Source of the DNA: an uncultured Muribaculaceae bacterium
GTDB taxonomy: Bacteria > Bacteroidota > Bacteroidia > Bacteroidales > Muribaculaceae
Length of the DNA: 64,000 nucleotides
Direction of reading: 5' to 3'
NCBI GenBank assembly: GCA_934667475.1
Contig: CAKUMB010000002.1
Coordinates: 62,001 to 126,000 of the forward strand
The notes beneath the pieces are model-generated. The model searched no databases. It saw nothing but the letters and a program-made list of their open reading frames with translations, and was not told the origin of the DNA. Both the position numbers and the translations under genes were made by a program. Below are positions 14,519 through 23,717 of this stretch, one piece after another. Position 1 is the first letter of the stretch. Each line of letters opens with the position of its first letter.

Positions 14519-15163
14519 ATGGAGACATTATTGTCAATAATCATAAGCTGTGTGTCCATTGGTGTGATTCTGTCGGCACCAATGGGACCTATTGGCATCT
14601 TGTGCGTGCAGCGTACGCTCAACAAGGGCCGCGAATCGGGCTTTTTCACCGGTGTTGGCGCTTCGGTCTCCGACCTGTTCTACTGCCTGCTCACCGGCCT
14701 TGGCATGTCGATTGTAACCGACTGGATTGAAACCAACCAAAGCATTCTGCAAATAATTGGCAGCGTGCTGCTCACCGCCTATGCTGTATACCTGATTTGC
14801 CACAACCCGGTGAGCCGTATGAAGACACCTCACGACAAGAAGGAGAACTATGTGCAGGATGCGCTCACGGGATTTTTCTTCACTCTGTCGAACCCCCTCA
14901 TCATATTCCTGATAATCCCGCTGTTTGCCCGATTCGGATTTCCACTGCCCGAATACCGATACTACCACATATTGCTGGGCTACATATTCATAGTGGTGGG
15001 CGCGCTGCTGTGGTGGGCCGTGATCACATTCTTTGTGAACAAGGTGCGCACACACTTCAACATTCGCAGCATGTGGCTCATCAACCGCATTATGGGCAGC
15101 ATAATTCTGGTGCTGTCGCTCTACGGCCTCATCACGGGCTTCAAGGAATACTTCATTTTGTAA
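14519..15163 (+). CDS. LysE/RhtB family amino-acid exporter
   Basis: A 214-residue inner-membrane protein with about six hydrophobic helices. The N-terminal segment SAPMGPIGILCVQRTLNKGRESGF is the LysE/RhtB signature (PxGP-like followed by a basic loop), and FFFTLSNPLIIFLIIPLF corresponds to the conserved NPK/NP motif helix. Members export basic or neutral amino acids or related small molecules; the substrate cannot be read here. It has its own -7 box and is followed 19 nt later by the CBM9-like gene, which may be co-transcribed. Confidence 0.88.
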   Translation: METLLSIIISCVSIGVILSAPMGPIGILCVQRTLNKGRESGFFTGVGASVSDLFYCLLTGLGMSIVTDWIETNQSILQIIGSVLLTAYAVYLICHNPVSRMKTPHDKKENYVQDALTGFFFTLSNPLIIFLIIPLFARFGFPLPEYRYYHILLGYIFIVVGALLWWAVITFFVNKVRTHFNIRSMWLINRIMGSIILVLSLYGLITGFKEYFIL

Positions 15164-15182
15164 ACAAACACCACTAACCAAC

Positions 15183-15839
15183 ATGGACGACAAGATTTCA
15201 ATCATGTCAAAATACATCAAGCGGCTCGACGCAATGCCGTTTGACGAAGTAGGCCAATATCTCGACGAGAACCTTGAGCACACGCGGCTCGACTGCGTCA
15301 ACTGGCCCGAAGTGCACTCCTACAAACCCGACTGCCAAGTGGCGACGGCACACAGCGACAAATACCTGTATGTATATTTTTCGGTGATTTGCCAAGACTT
15401 GCGCGCGGTGAACACGGCCAACTTAAGCCCTGTGGCGCAAGACAGTTGCGTGGAGTTTTTCATGCAGGTGCCAGGCAGCGACGAATATTGGAACTTCGAG
15501 TTTAACTGCATCGGCACCGTCAACGCCAGTCACCGCGTGACTCGCCCCAATGCTGTGCGCCTCACCGATGAGCAGATTGCCGCCATCAAGCGCTATGCCT
15601 CGTGTGGCAATGAGCCGTTTGACGAAAAGCACGGCACTTTTTGCTGGGATCTGACCGTGGCCATTCCGTTCAGTCTGGTGGGCATAGACCCTGCCAACAA
15701 GCCGTCGCACATCATGGGCAACTTCTACAAGTGCGCCGACAAGACGGTCCACCCCCACTACGTGTCGTGGGCTCCGATTGCGCTCGACAAGCCCAACTTC
15801 CATGCCACTCAGTTTTTTGCTCCAATAGTGCTGGGCTAA
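15183..15839 (+). CDS. carbohydrate-binding family 9-like (CBM9/DOMON-like) protein
   Basis: A 218-residue protein resembling the CBM_9-like beta-sandwich found alone in many Bacteroidetes. Recognisable blocks are WPEVHSYKPDCQVATAHSDK, YLYVYFSVICQDLRAV, DSCVEFFMQ, YWNFEFNCIGTVNAS and WDLTVAIPFSLVGI, ending with the family-typical GNFYKCADKTVHPHYVSWAPI. No signal peptide is present, so it appears cytoplasmic, unlike most CBMs. The ligand and role are unknown. It lies 19 nt after the exporter gene, and a bidirectional hairpin follows. Confidence 0.78.
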   Translation: MDDKISIMSKYIKRLDAMPFDEVGQYLDENLEHTRLDCVNWPEVHSYKPDCQVATAHSDKYLYVYFSVICQDLRAVNTANLSPVAQDSCVEFFMQVPGSDEYWNFEFNCIGTVNASHRVTRPNAVRLTDEQIAAIKRYASCGNEPFDEKHGTFCWDLTVAIPFSLVGIDPANKPSHIMGNFYKCADKTVHPHYVSWAPIALDKPNFHATQFFAPIVLG

Positions 15840-15865
15840 GAGCAAAAACCAAATAATGCAAAATT

Positions 15866-15904
15866 AAAAAAGAGGGAGACCCAAACGGCCTCCCTCTTTT
15901 TTTT
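15866..15904. terminator. bidirectional terminator between convergent genes
   Basis: AAAAAAGAGGGAG (15866-15878) pairs with CTCCCTCTTTTTT (15890-15902) around an 11-nt loop. The A-run on one side and T-run on the other serve both the CBM9-like gene (plus) and the phosphoesterase gene (minus). Confidence 0.85.
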
Positions 15905-15933
15905 CCGAATTGTCGCCGACAGAGCGACAACTG

Positions 15934-17787
15934 TCAGATTAAATCGGTGTGAATGCGGAACACAGTGCCTTCGATAAGCGAGCAATACACATCGCCCTTG
16001 TCGTCGACCTCAAATCCGTTGATTTCGCTAGAGCCAAGGTGCTTGGTGAACACAACCTTGTGGGTGAGCGCATTGACTACTGTGAGCACGCCGCGGCGCG
16101 AACCGAGATACACCAGGCCGCGGTGCTCAAGCACTATGCACGGCGCATGCTCGTAGCCAAAGCCGGCATCGGTCTTCCACAGCAGTTTGTAGGCGTTGCC
16201 CTCGGTGCTCATGGCCACGAGCTCGCCGTCCATGGTCTTGGCATAGGCTCGCTTGCCGTCGGCCGACACGCCAAGGCTTTCGCGCACCTTCTCGTCGTTG
16301 TGCTCACGCCAAATCACGCTGCCGCTCTTGCGGTCGAGCGCCGTGGCATAGCGGTCTGGAGCCACAATCACCACCTTGTCGGCAGTGACCACGGGCACCA
16401 CATTGCCGGGGCTGAAGAGGTTTTGCGCCTTACCATTGTTCCACTTCCAGCGCAGGCGGCCCGACTTTTTGTCGAGCACACGCAGATAGGTGTCCCACGC
16501 GCCAAACACAATGTCGCTGCCGCTTATGGTGGGCGCTGCCTGGCAGTAGTTGTTGATGCTGTCGCAGCTCCACAGCAGTTTGTGGCGGTTCACATCCCAT
16601 GCCTGGAACGTCTTGTAGCCGCCCTGGTAGAGCACACCGCCATCAATCACGCCGTCGGCCACATACGGGCCGTTTGCATCGTGCTCATAGGCAACGGTGC
16701 CATTGGCCTTGTTGAGCCACACCAACCGGCGGTCGGCTGTAGGCAGAATCACATATTTTTTGTCGACTGCGGGGCGTGAAAACAGCATTGCACCCGTCTT
16801 GTATTGCCACTTCACTTTGCCCGTGACCTTATCGATGGCCTTCAGGTAGCCAAGTGAGTTGCCAACGTACAGATTGTTGCGGTCGAGTCCCACTCGAGTA
16901 AAGATTGAAGCATTGTCGGCAAACACCTTGGTAATCTTGAAGATGGCCGGCACAGTGTCGGCATACACTGGCCGCTCGAGCGGAGTGAAGTTTAGGTTGA
17001 TTTTATAGGCATACTTCACCATGGGGGCTTGGCCTATAAGTTTCTCAAACACCTTCACCGAGTCGGGGGTGACGCTGATGGTTGAATAGCCATAGTTGCC
17101 GTTGCCCAAATCGAGCGCACGCGCTATCACGCAGTCGATGCCGCCAGTGGCATACTTGCGCCAGCGGTGGTAGTGTCCGCACTGGTGCGTCACCACCGGA
17201 TATTTCTGCAGCAGCGCCACATAGTCGGCATAGTTGTCGAGGTCGTCGAGCAGCGGATAATGGTTGACGCTGAGCACTCGCATGCCGGGCTTGACTCTGC
17301 TTTTCAGCGTCTGCTCGAGCCATATCAGGTCTTCCTGCTTGATGTGCCCGTCGCCCATTTTCATAAACGGGCCGCAGTTCATGCCCACCACCAGCAGGCT
17401 GTCTTGCTGAAACACGAAGCGGTCGGCGCCCCACAGGTCGGTAAACGTCTTGCATGCGCTCTGGCTCCAGTTGTTCTCGTGGTTTCCAGGAATCACGTAG
17501 TAGGGCTTTTTGAGTCCTGCCAGAATGTCGTGCACATTATTCAGTTGCACATCGCTGCCCTCGTTGGTGAGGTCGCCCGACACAATCACCGCATCGGCGT
17601 CGCTGCCATTGATTTCGGCCACCGCCTCTTTCAGCTTGCCCTCGTTGGCATTGCCGGGCACCACGTGGATGTCGGTGAGAATTGCAAACTTCTGCGCATT
17701 GGCCGCCACCGCAGTGGCGGCAAGCAGAGCGAATGCCGCAAATGCCCTCAGCAGAGGGCGTTTCATAACACTTGCTTTCAATTTCAT
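15934..17787 (-). CDS. secreted calcineurin-like phosphoesterase fused to a PQQ-type beta-propeller
   Basis: A 617-residue exported protein. The signal peptide ends near AANAQ (about residue 31); the ATG at 17787 or one seven codons later (MKRPLLRAF) is possible. Residues 33 to about 260 are a metallophosphoesterase domain with the full ligand set: TDIH, VSGDLTNEG, IPGNHENN, VNHYPL and GHYHRWR. From about 300 to the end, repeats such as VTGKVKWQYKTG, DKKSGRLRWKWNNG and DRKSGSVIWREHND are the blades of a PQQ/BamB-like propeller. The substrate is unknown; it may be a cell-envelope or host-derived phosphoester. It is monocistronic. A -7 box TAACTTTG lies at 17823-17830. Confidence 0.88.
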   Translation of the reverse strand: MKLKASVMKRPLLRAFAAFALLAATAVAANAQKFAILTDIHVVPGNANEGKLKEAVAEINGSDADAVIVSGDLTNEGSDVQLNNVHDILAGLKKPYYVIPGNHENNWSQSACKTFTDLWGADRFVFQQDSLLVVGMNCGPFMKMGDGHIKQEDLIWLEQTLKSRVKPGMRVLSVNHYPLLDDLDNYADYVALLQKYPVVTHQCGHYHRWRKYATGGIDCVIARALDLGNGNYGYSTISVTPDSVKVFEKLIGQAPMVKYAYKINLNFTPLERPVYADTVPAIFKITKVFADNASIFTRVGLDRNNLYVGNSLGYLKAIDKVTGKVKWQYKTGAMLFSRPAVDKKYVILPTADRRLVWLNKANGTVAYEHDANGPYVADGVIDGGVLYQGGYKTFQAWDVNRHKLLWSCDSINNYCQAAPTISGSDIVFGAWDTYLRVLDKKSGRLRWKWNNGKAQNLFSPGNVVPVVTADKVVIVAPDRYATALDRKSGSVIWREHNDEKVRESLGVSADGKRAYAKTMDGELVAMSTEGNAYKLLWKTDAGFGYEHAPCIVLEHRGLVYLGSRRGVLTVVNALTHKVVFTKHLGSSEINGFEVDDKGDVYCSLIEGTVFRIHTDLI

Positions 17788-17822
17788 TTTCGTTTAAATG
17801 GTTGTTACAGTATTTAGCTGCA

Positions 17823-17830
17823 CAAAGTTA
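17823..17830 (-). promoter_or_regulatory. -7 box of the phosphoesterase gene
   Basis: TAACTTTG on the minus strand, 36 nt before the ATG at 17787. No convincing TTG element is seen upstream; the dnaK terminator stem (17873-17898) lies about 40 nt further upstream. Confidence 0.5.
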
Positions 17831-17865
17831 GTAAAAATAGTGCGTCATATCTCGACGGCGGACAT

Positions 17866-17898
17866 AAAAAAAGAGAGCAATCATTTGCGACTGCTCTC
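17866..17898 (-). terminator. terminator of dnaK
   Basis: GAGAGCA (17873-17879) and TGCTCTC (17892-17898) form the stem with a 12-nt loop. On the minus strand it is followed by seven T (17872-17866). Confidence 0.85.
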
Positions 17899-17938
17899 CT
17901 TTAGTTATTTTCAATTACCGTTGCCGCGGCTTAAAGTT

Positions 17939-19867
17939 TTACTTCACTTCCTCGAAGGGAACATCTTCAGCGCCACCATTGTTGCCGCCGTTGTTGCCAC
18001 CTTGAGCACTGCCGCCCTGGAAGCCAGCGCCCGGCTGCTGCTGAGCGCCTGCCTGCTGGGCACCGCCAGCCTGGTTATACATTTCCTGCGAAGCAGCGTG
18101 GAACACCTCGTTGAGTTCGTTCATTGCAGTGTCGATGGCTGCAATGTCCTGACTCTTGTGTGCCTCTTTGAGCTTGTTGAGCGATGCCTCGATCTGGCTG
18201 CGCTTGTCGGCAGGCAGCTTGTCGCCCAGATCTTTCAGACTCTTCTCTGTCTGGAAAATCATTGCGTCGGCCTTGTTAATCTTGTCGATGCGCTCCTTTT
18301 CCTTGGCATCGGCGGCTGCATTGGCGGCGGCCTCGTCCTTCATCTTCTGAATTTCGGCGTCGCTAAGGCCACTCGAAGCCTCGATGCGGATGCTCTGCTC
18401 CTTGCCTGTGGCCTTGTCCTTGGCCGACACATTCATGATGCCGTTGGCGTCAATCTCGAAAGTGACTTCGATTTGTGGCACGCCACGCGGGGCGGGAGTG
18501 ATGCCGTCGAGGTGGAACTTGCCCAGCGTCTTGTCATCCTTGGCCATGGGGCGCTCACCTTGCAGCACGTGAATCTCAACCGAAGGCTGGTTGTCGACGG
18601 CTGTCGAGAACACTTCGCTCTTGCGGGTAGGAATTGTGGTGTTGGCATCGATAAGTTTGGTCATAACACCACCGAGGGTTTCGATACCCACCGACAGGGG
18701 CACCACATCAAGCAGCAGCACGTCTTTCACATCGCCGCTGAGCACACCGCCCTGGATTGCAGCACCCACGGCCACCACCTCGTCGGGGTTCACACCCTTT
18801 GACGGAGCCTTGCCGAAGAACTTTTGAACAATCTGCTGCACAGCCGGGATACGCGTAGAGCCACCCACCAGAATCACCTCGTCGATGTCGCTTGCGCTGA
18901 GGTTTGCATCCTTCAGCGCCTGCTCGCAAGGCTTGATGGTGCTTTGGATCAGATCGTCGCAAAGTTGCTCGAATTTAGCGCGGGTGAGGGTCTTAACAAG
19001 GTGCTTTGGCACACCGTTGACCGGCATGATGTAGGGCAGATTGATTTCGGTGCTCATCGAGCTCGAAAGTTCAATCTTTGCCTTTTCGGCAGCCTCCTTA
19101 AGACGCTGGAGAGCCATCGGGTCTTTGCGCAGATCCACGCCCTCGTCGTGCTGGAACTCGTCGGCCAGCCAGTTGATAATGCGCTGGTCGAAGTCATCAC
19201 CGCCAAGGTGGGTGTCACCGTTGGTCGACTTCACTTCAAACACGCCATCGCCGAGTTCAAGAATTGAAATATCGAATGTGCCGCCACCAAGGTCGAACAC
19301 TGCAATGCGCTTGTCGCCATTGGCCTTGTCGAGGCCGTAGGCAAGAGCGGCTGCGGTAGGCTCGTTGACGATGCGGAGCACCTTCAGGCCGGCAACCTCA
19401 CCAGCCTCTTTGGTGGCTTTACGCTGCGAGTCGTTGAAGTAGGCAGGCACTGTGATCACAGCCTCGTTCACGCTCTGGCCCAGATAGTCTTCGGCGGTTT
19501 TCTTCATTTTTTGAAGAATCATTGCCGAAATCTCTTGCGGAGTATACTGGCGGCCGTCGATTTCCACACGCGGCTGGTTGTTGCCATTGTTCACAACCTT
19601 ATAAGGCACACGCGAGATTTCGTTGGTCACCTGGTCGTAGCTCTCACCCATGAAGCGCTTGATTGAGTAAACCGTGCGCGTTGGGTTGGTGATGGCCTGG
19701 CGCTTTGCGGGGTCGCCCACTTTGCGCTCTCCGCCATCAACAAAAGCCACAATCGACGGAGTGGTGTTGCGTCCCTCGCTGTTGGGGATCACAACCGGAT
19801 TTTTTCCTTCAAGTACGGCCACACACGAATTCGTGGTGCCGAGGTCAATACCAATAATCTTTCCCAT
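17939..19867 (-). CDS. dnaK: Hsp70 chaperone DnaK
   Basis: ATP-dependent chaperone for folding and disaggregation, acting with DnaJ and GrpE, neither of which is in this window. It is 642 residues long. The N-terminus IGIDLGTTNSCVAVLEG is the Hsp70 signature, followed by FDLGGGTFDISILE and ILVGGSTRIPAVQ. The interdomain linker VKDVLLLDVVPLSVGIETLGG leads into the substrate-binding domain. The lid ends in a Gln/Gly/Asn-rich tail and the terminal motif EDVPFEEVK. It is a single gene with its own terminator. Upstream is a sigma-54-like element at 19946-19961, and neither a CIRCE repeat nor a good TAnnTTTG box was found. Confidence 0.98.
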   Translation of the reverse strand: MGKIIGIDLGTTNSCVAVLEGKNPVVIPNSEGRNTTPSIVAFVDGGERKVGDPAKRQAITNPTRTVYSIKRFMGESYDQVTNEISRVPYKVVNNGNNQPRVEIDGRQYTPQEISAMILQKMKKTAEDYLGQSVNEAVITVPAYFNDSQRKATKEAGEVAGLKVLRIVNEPTAAALAYGLDKANGDKRIAVFDLGGGTFDISILELGDGVFEVKSTNGDTHLGGDDFDQRIINWLADEFQHDEGVDLRKDPMALQRLKEAAEKAKIELSSSMSTEINLPYIMPVNGVPKHLVKTLTRAKFEQLCDDLIQSTIKPCEQALKDANLSASDIDEVILVGGSTRIPAVQQIVQKFFGKAPSKGVNPDEVVAVGAAIQGGVLSGDVKDVLLLDVVPLSVGIETLGGVMTKLIDANTTIPTRKSEVFSTAVDNQPSVEIHVLQGERPMAKDDKTLGKFHLDGITPAPRGVPQIEVTFEIDANGIMNVSAKDKATGKEQSIRIEASSGLSDAEIQKMKDEAAANAAADAKEKERIDKINKADAMIFQTEKSLKDLGDKLPADKRSQIEASLNKLKEAHKSQDIAAIDTAMNELNEVFHAASQEMYNQAGGAQQAGAQQQPGAGFQGGSAQGGNNGGNNGGAEDVPFEEVK

Positions 19868-19945
19868 TGTTATATTCTTTTTTAGTTATTAATCAAATTC
19901 AGTTTGCCTGTGCAGCGGTTGTCCGCCGCGCGGCAATTGTGGAAT

Positions 19946-19961
19946 AGCAAATGTTGTGCCA
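19946..19961 (-). promoter_or_regulatory. sigma-54-type -24/-12 promoter of dnaK
   Basis: The minus strand reads TGGCACAACATTTGCT, that is TGGCAC-N5-TTGCW with ten bases between GG and GC, essentially the sigma-54 consensus. The predicted start is near 19935, giving a leader of about 67 nt. The same element precedes clpC at nearly the same distance. Confidence 0.6.
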
Positions 19962-20118
19962 ACCGCCACCGCCAGCAGTCACAGGCAATTGACACTGACA
20001 CTATGACACCATGCAGCATGACAGGAGACGCACGGATATTAACACCTATTAAATCTAAATGGGTCGGTTTTTGACAAAGATTTTTATTGTTTTATGGCAC
20101 TTAATAATTAAATTGTTG

Positions 20119-20126
20119 TAATTTTG
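20119..20126 (+). promoter_or_regulatory. -7 box of the methylmalonyl-CoA decarboxylase operon
   Basis: TAATTTTG, 60 nt before the ATG of mce. The region upstream is AT-rich and no clean TTG element lies at the usual distance, so this promoter may need an activator. Confidence 0.5.
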
Positions 20127-20185
20127 CGATGTGTATTAAGACTAATGACATACTATATTATAACAACATTCTAATTTAATAAATT

Positions 20186-20605
20186 ATGCAGATTTCACAC
20201 ATCGAACATGTGGGTATTGCAGTCACAAGTCTTGACGAGGCAATCCCTTTCTATGAGAAATTACTTGGTTTTAAATGCTTTGCAATCGAAGAGGTTGCCG
20301 ACCAGCACGTTAAAACCGCATTCTTCAAAGTTGGTCAAACCAAGTTAGAGCTTCTCGAAGCCACAAGTCCCGATAGCGCAATCGCCAAATTCATTGAGAA
20401 GAACGGCGGCCGCGGCGGCATTCAGCACATTGCCTTTGCCGTGGAAGACGGTGTGGCCAATGCGCTCAACGAGATTCAGGAAAAAGGCGGCCGCGTGATT
20501 GACAAAGCTCCCCGCAAAGGCGCTGAGGGCCTGAACATCGCTTTCGTTCACCCCAAGACTTCTTGCGGTGCTCTGGTAGAACTCTGTGAAAACCCCAACA
20601 AATAA
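20186..20605 (+). CDS. mce: methylmalonyl-CoA epimerase
   Basis: Interconverts (R)- and (S)-methylmalonyl-CoA in the succinate-to-propionate pathway. It is a 139-residue vicinal oxygen chelate protein of the usual family length. Metal ligands are visible as IEHVGIAV (His), GGIQHIAFAV (His) and GALVELCE (Glu); the catalytic acid/base motif around FYEKLLGF is present. It is the first gene of the operon mce-mmdA-oadG-like-mmdC-mmdB, 25 nt before mmdA, which fixes its role over other glyoxalase-fold enzymes. Confidence 0.95.
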   Translation: MQISHIEHVGIAVTSLDEAIPFYEKLLGFKCFAIEEVADQHVKTAFFKVGQTKLELLEATSPDSAIAKFIEKNGGRGGIQHIAFAVEDGVANALNEIQEKGGRVIDKAPRKGAEGLNIAFVHPKTSCGALVELCENPNK

Positions 20606-20630
20606 ATTCAAAAAAACCACAACTGACAAA

Positions 20631-22244
<1,614 letters not shown>

Positions 22245-22264
22245 AAAAATCAAGCATATTCATA

Positions 22265-23242
22265 ATGAATAAGAAAGGAATATTATTAGTTCTTTTTGCT
22301 GCCATAATGTCACTGACCACGCTGGCGCAGGGCCGCATGGACATGCGCATCAACGAGGTGATGGTGCAGAACGACAGCAACTATGTGGACCATTATGGTC
22401 GCAGAAGCGGCTGGATTGAGCTCTTCAACGCCTCTTATGGCACCAATGGCATCGAGCAGATGTTCATCACCACCAAGAAGCTCAATCTGCCCAAAAAGGA
22501 CAAGAACTTGTATTTGCAGCAGCTCGCCAAGACCGATCCCAGCGTGTATGAGATTCCTGGCGGCGACGCTGAAACTGACATTGCTCCGCGCACCCACGTT
22601 GTGCTCTTTGCCAACGGCCACCAGGCCGGCGGTGCGCTCCATCTGCCTTTCACGCTCGTTCCCGGGCGCGAAAACTACATTGCTCTTTATGATGTAAACG
22701 GTGATTTGGTCGACGAGGTCACTGTGCCTGCCAATCTGCCCGCCAACTGCTCGTATGCGCGCAACATTGACGGCCACGACTCAATAGCCCACGAGTTCAC
22801 CCCCTCGCTGTGGTCGATTAGAGACGGCAAGACCGACGCCACCGCCATCACCCCCGGCAAGTATAACACAAGCGACTTGAATGAGAACATTGAGAAGTTC
22901 CACGAGAAAGACCCTCACGGCTTCATCATTACCCTCATTGCCATGCTGATTGTGTTCAGTGCGCTTATTCTGCTCTACATCTGCTTCAAGCTGTTTGCCA
23001 AGGTGGCAGTCAAGGCAGGCAAGAAGAGTGAGATTCAATCGGTGAAGGTGCCCACCTACGACCTTGAGCCCGAGAAGGAGACCAACAACGACGAGGTGGT
23101 GGCAGCCATAGGCTTAGCCCTGTACCTGCACCTCAACGCGCACGACCACGAGAGTGGCGTGCTCACCTTCGCCAAGCGTCGCACCACCAACAGCGGTTGG
23201 GGCTCGAAGCTTAATTTGCTGCGCAACATGCCAGAGAAATAA
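22265..23242 (+). CDS. OadG-family (gamma) decarboxylase subunit with a lamin-tail-like N-terminal domain
   Basis: The membrane anchor/assembly subunit of the Na+-pumping decarboxylase. It is 325 residues long, far longer than a classical gamma subunit (about 80-100). A signal peptide (1-22) is followed by an extracytoplasmic domain of about 180 residues resembling the lamin tail domain (INEVMVQND, GWIELFNASYG, HVVLFANG, LPFTLVPGRENYIALYDVNG). A single membrane helix (219-245) and a cytoplasmic tail follow. The tail end (EVVAAIGLALYLHLNAHDHESG) resembles the conserved C-terminal AAI-ALY element of gamma subunits. It sits between mmdA and mmdC, which supports the assignment. Confidence 0.85.
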   Translation: MNKKGILLVLFAAIMSLTTLAQGRMDMRINEVMVQNDSNYVDHYGRRSGWIELFNASYGTNGIEQMFITTKKLNLPKKDKNLYLQQLAKTDPSVYEIPGGDAETDIAPRTHVVLFANGHQAGGALHLPFTLVPGRENYIALYDVNGDLVDEVTVPANLPANCSYARNIDGHDSIAHEFTPSLWSIRDGKTDATAITPGKYNTSDLNENIEKFHEKDPHGFIITLIAMLIVFSALILLYICFKLFAKVAVKAGKKSEIQSVKVPTYDLEPEKETNNDEVVAAIGLALYLHLNAHDHESGVLTFAKRRTTNSGWGSKLNLLRNMPEK

Positions 23243-23277
23243 TTCACTTTAAACAAACACGATTTCAATTTACATCA

Positions 23278-23715
23278 ATGAAAGAATACAAATGTAAAAT
23301 CAATGGCAACGACTACACAGTTGCCGTTGGCGACATAGATAACAATGTGGCACACGTCGAGGTGAATGGCGTGGCCTATAATGTTGAACTCGACATGCCG
23401 CAAAAGAAGTCGGCACCCACCATTAAGCGTGTGGTTGTGACCGACGATGCTCCCGCAGCACCCAAGGCAGCACCCAAGGCAGCTGCCAATGTGGCCGCAG
23501 GCGACTTTGTGATTGCATCGCCCCTGCCTGGCGTAATCAAGGAAATCAACGTCAAGGAAGGCCAGGCCGTTAAGGCCGCCGATGTGGTTTGCATACTTGA
23601 GGCCATGAAGATGGGCAACGAGATTCACGCCGGCAAAGACGGTGTGGTGAAGTCGATCAACGTGGCAAAAGAAGATTCAGTGCTTGAAGGCACTACAATA
23701 ATGGTAATTGCATAA
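23278..23715 (+). CDS. mmdC: biotin carrier subunit of methylmalonyl-CoA decarboxylase
   Basis: A 145-residue biotin carboxyl carrier protein that shuttles CO2 from MmdA to MmdB. The N-terminal part (1-55) is a small beta domain. An Ala/Pro/Lys-rich hinge (about 57-74, APAAPKAAPKAAANVA) leads to the biotinyl domain (76-145) with the biotinylation motif EAMKMGNE (Lys111). The thumb-like LPGVIKEINVKEGQAV is typical. It lies 35 nt after the gamma-like gene and 2 nt before mmdB. Confidence 0.95.
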   Translation: MKEYKCKINGNDYTVAVGDIDNNVAHVEVNGVAYNVELDMPQKKSAPTIKRVVVTDDAPAAPKAAPKAAANVAAGDFVIASPLPGVIKEINVKEGQAVKAADVVCILEAMKMGNEIHAGKDGVVKSINVAKEDSVLEGTTIMVIA

Positions 23716-23717
23716 TT

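Larger units (their letters stand above)
19868..20185. other. 318-nt divergent regulatory region between dnaK and the methylmalonyl-CoA operon
   Basis: No gene is seen. From left to right it holds the dnaK leader, the sigma-54-like element (19946-19961), four TGACA(C/G) hexamers (19990, 19996, 20004, 20019), and an AT-rich half with a TAATTTTG box (20119-20126) for the plus-strand operon. Confidence 0.6.

Noticed and set aside
19868..20185. CIRCE (HrcA) operator before dnaK
   Set aside because: No TTAGCACTC-N9-GAGTGCTAA repeat or near match is present in the intergenic region.
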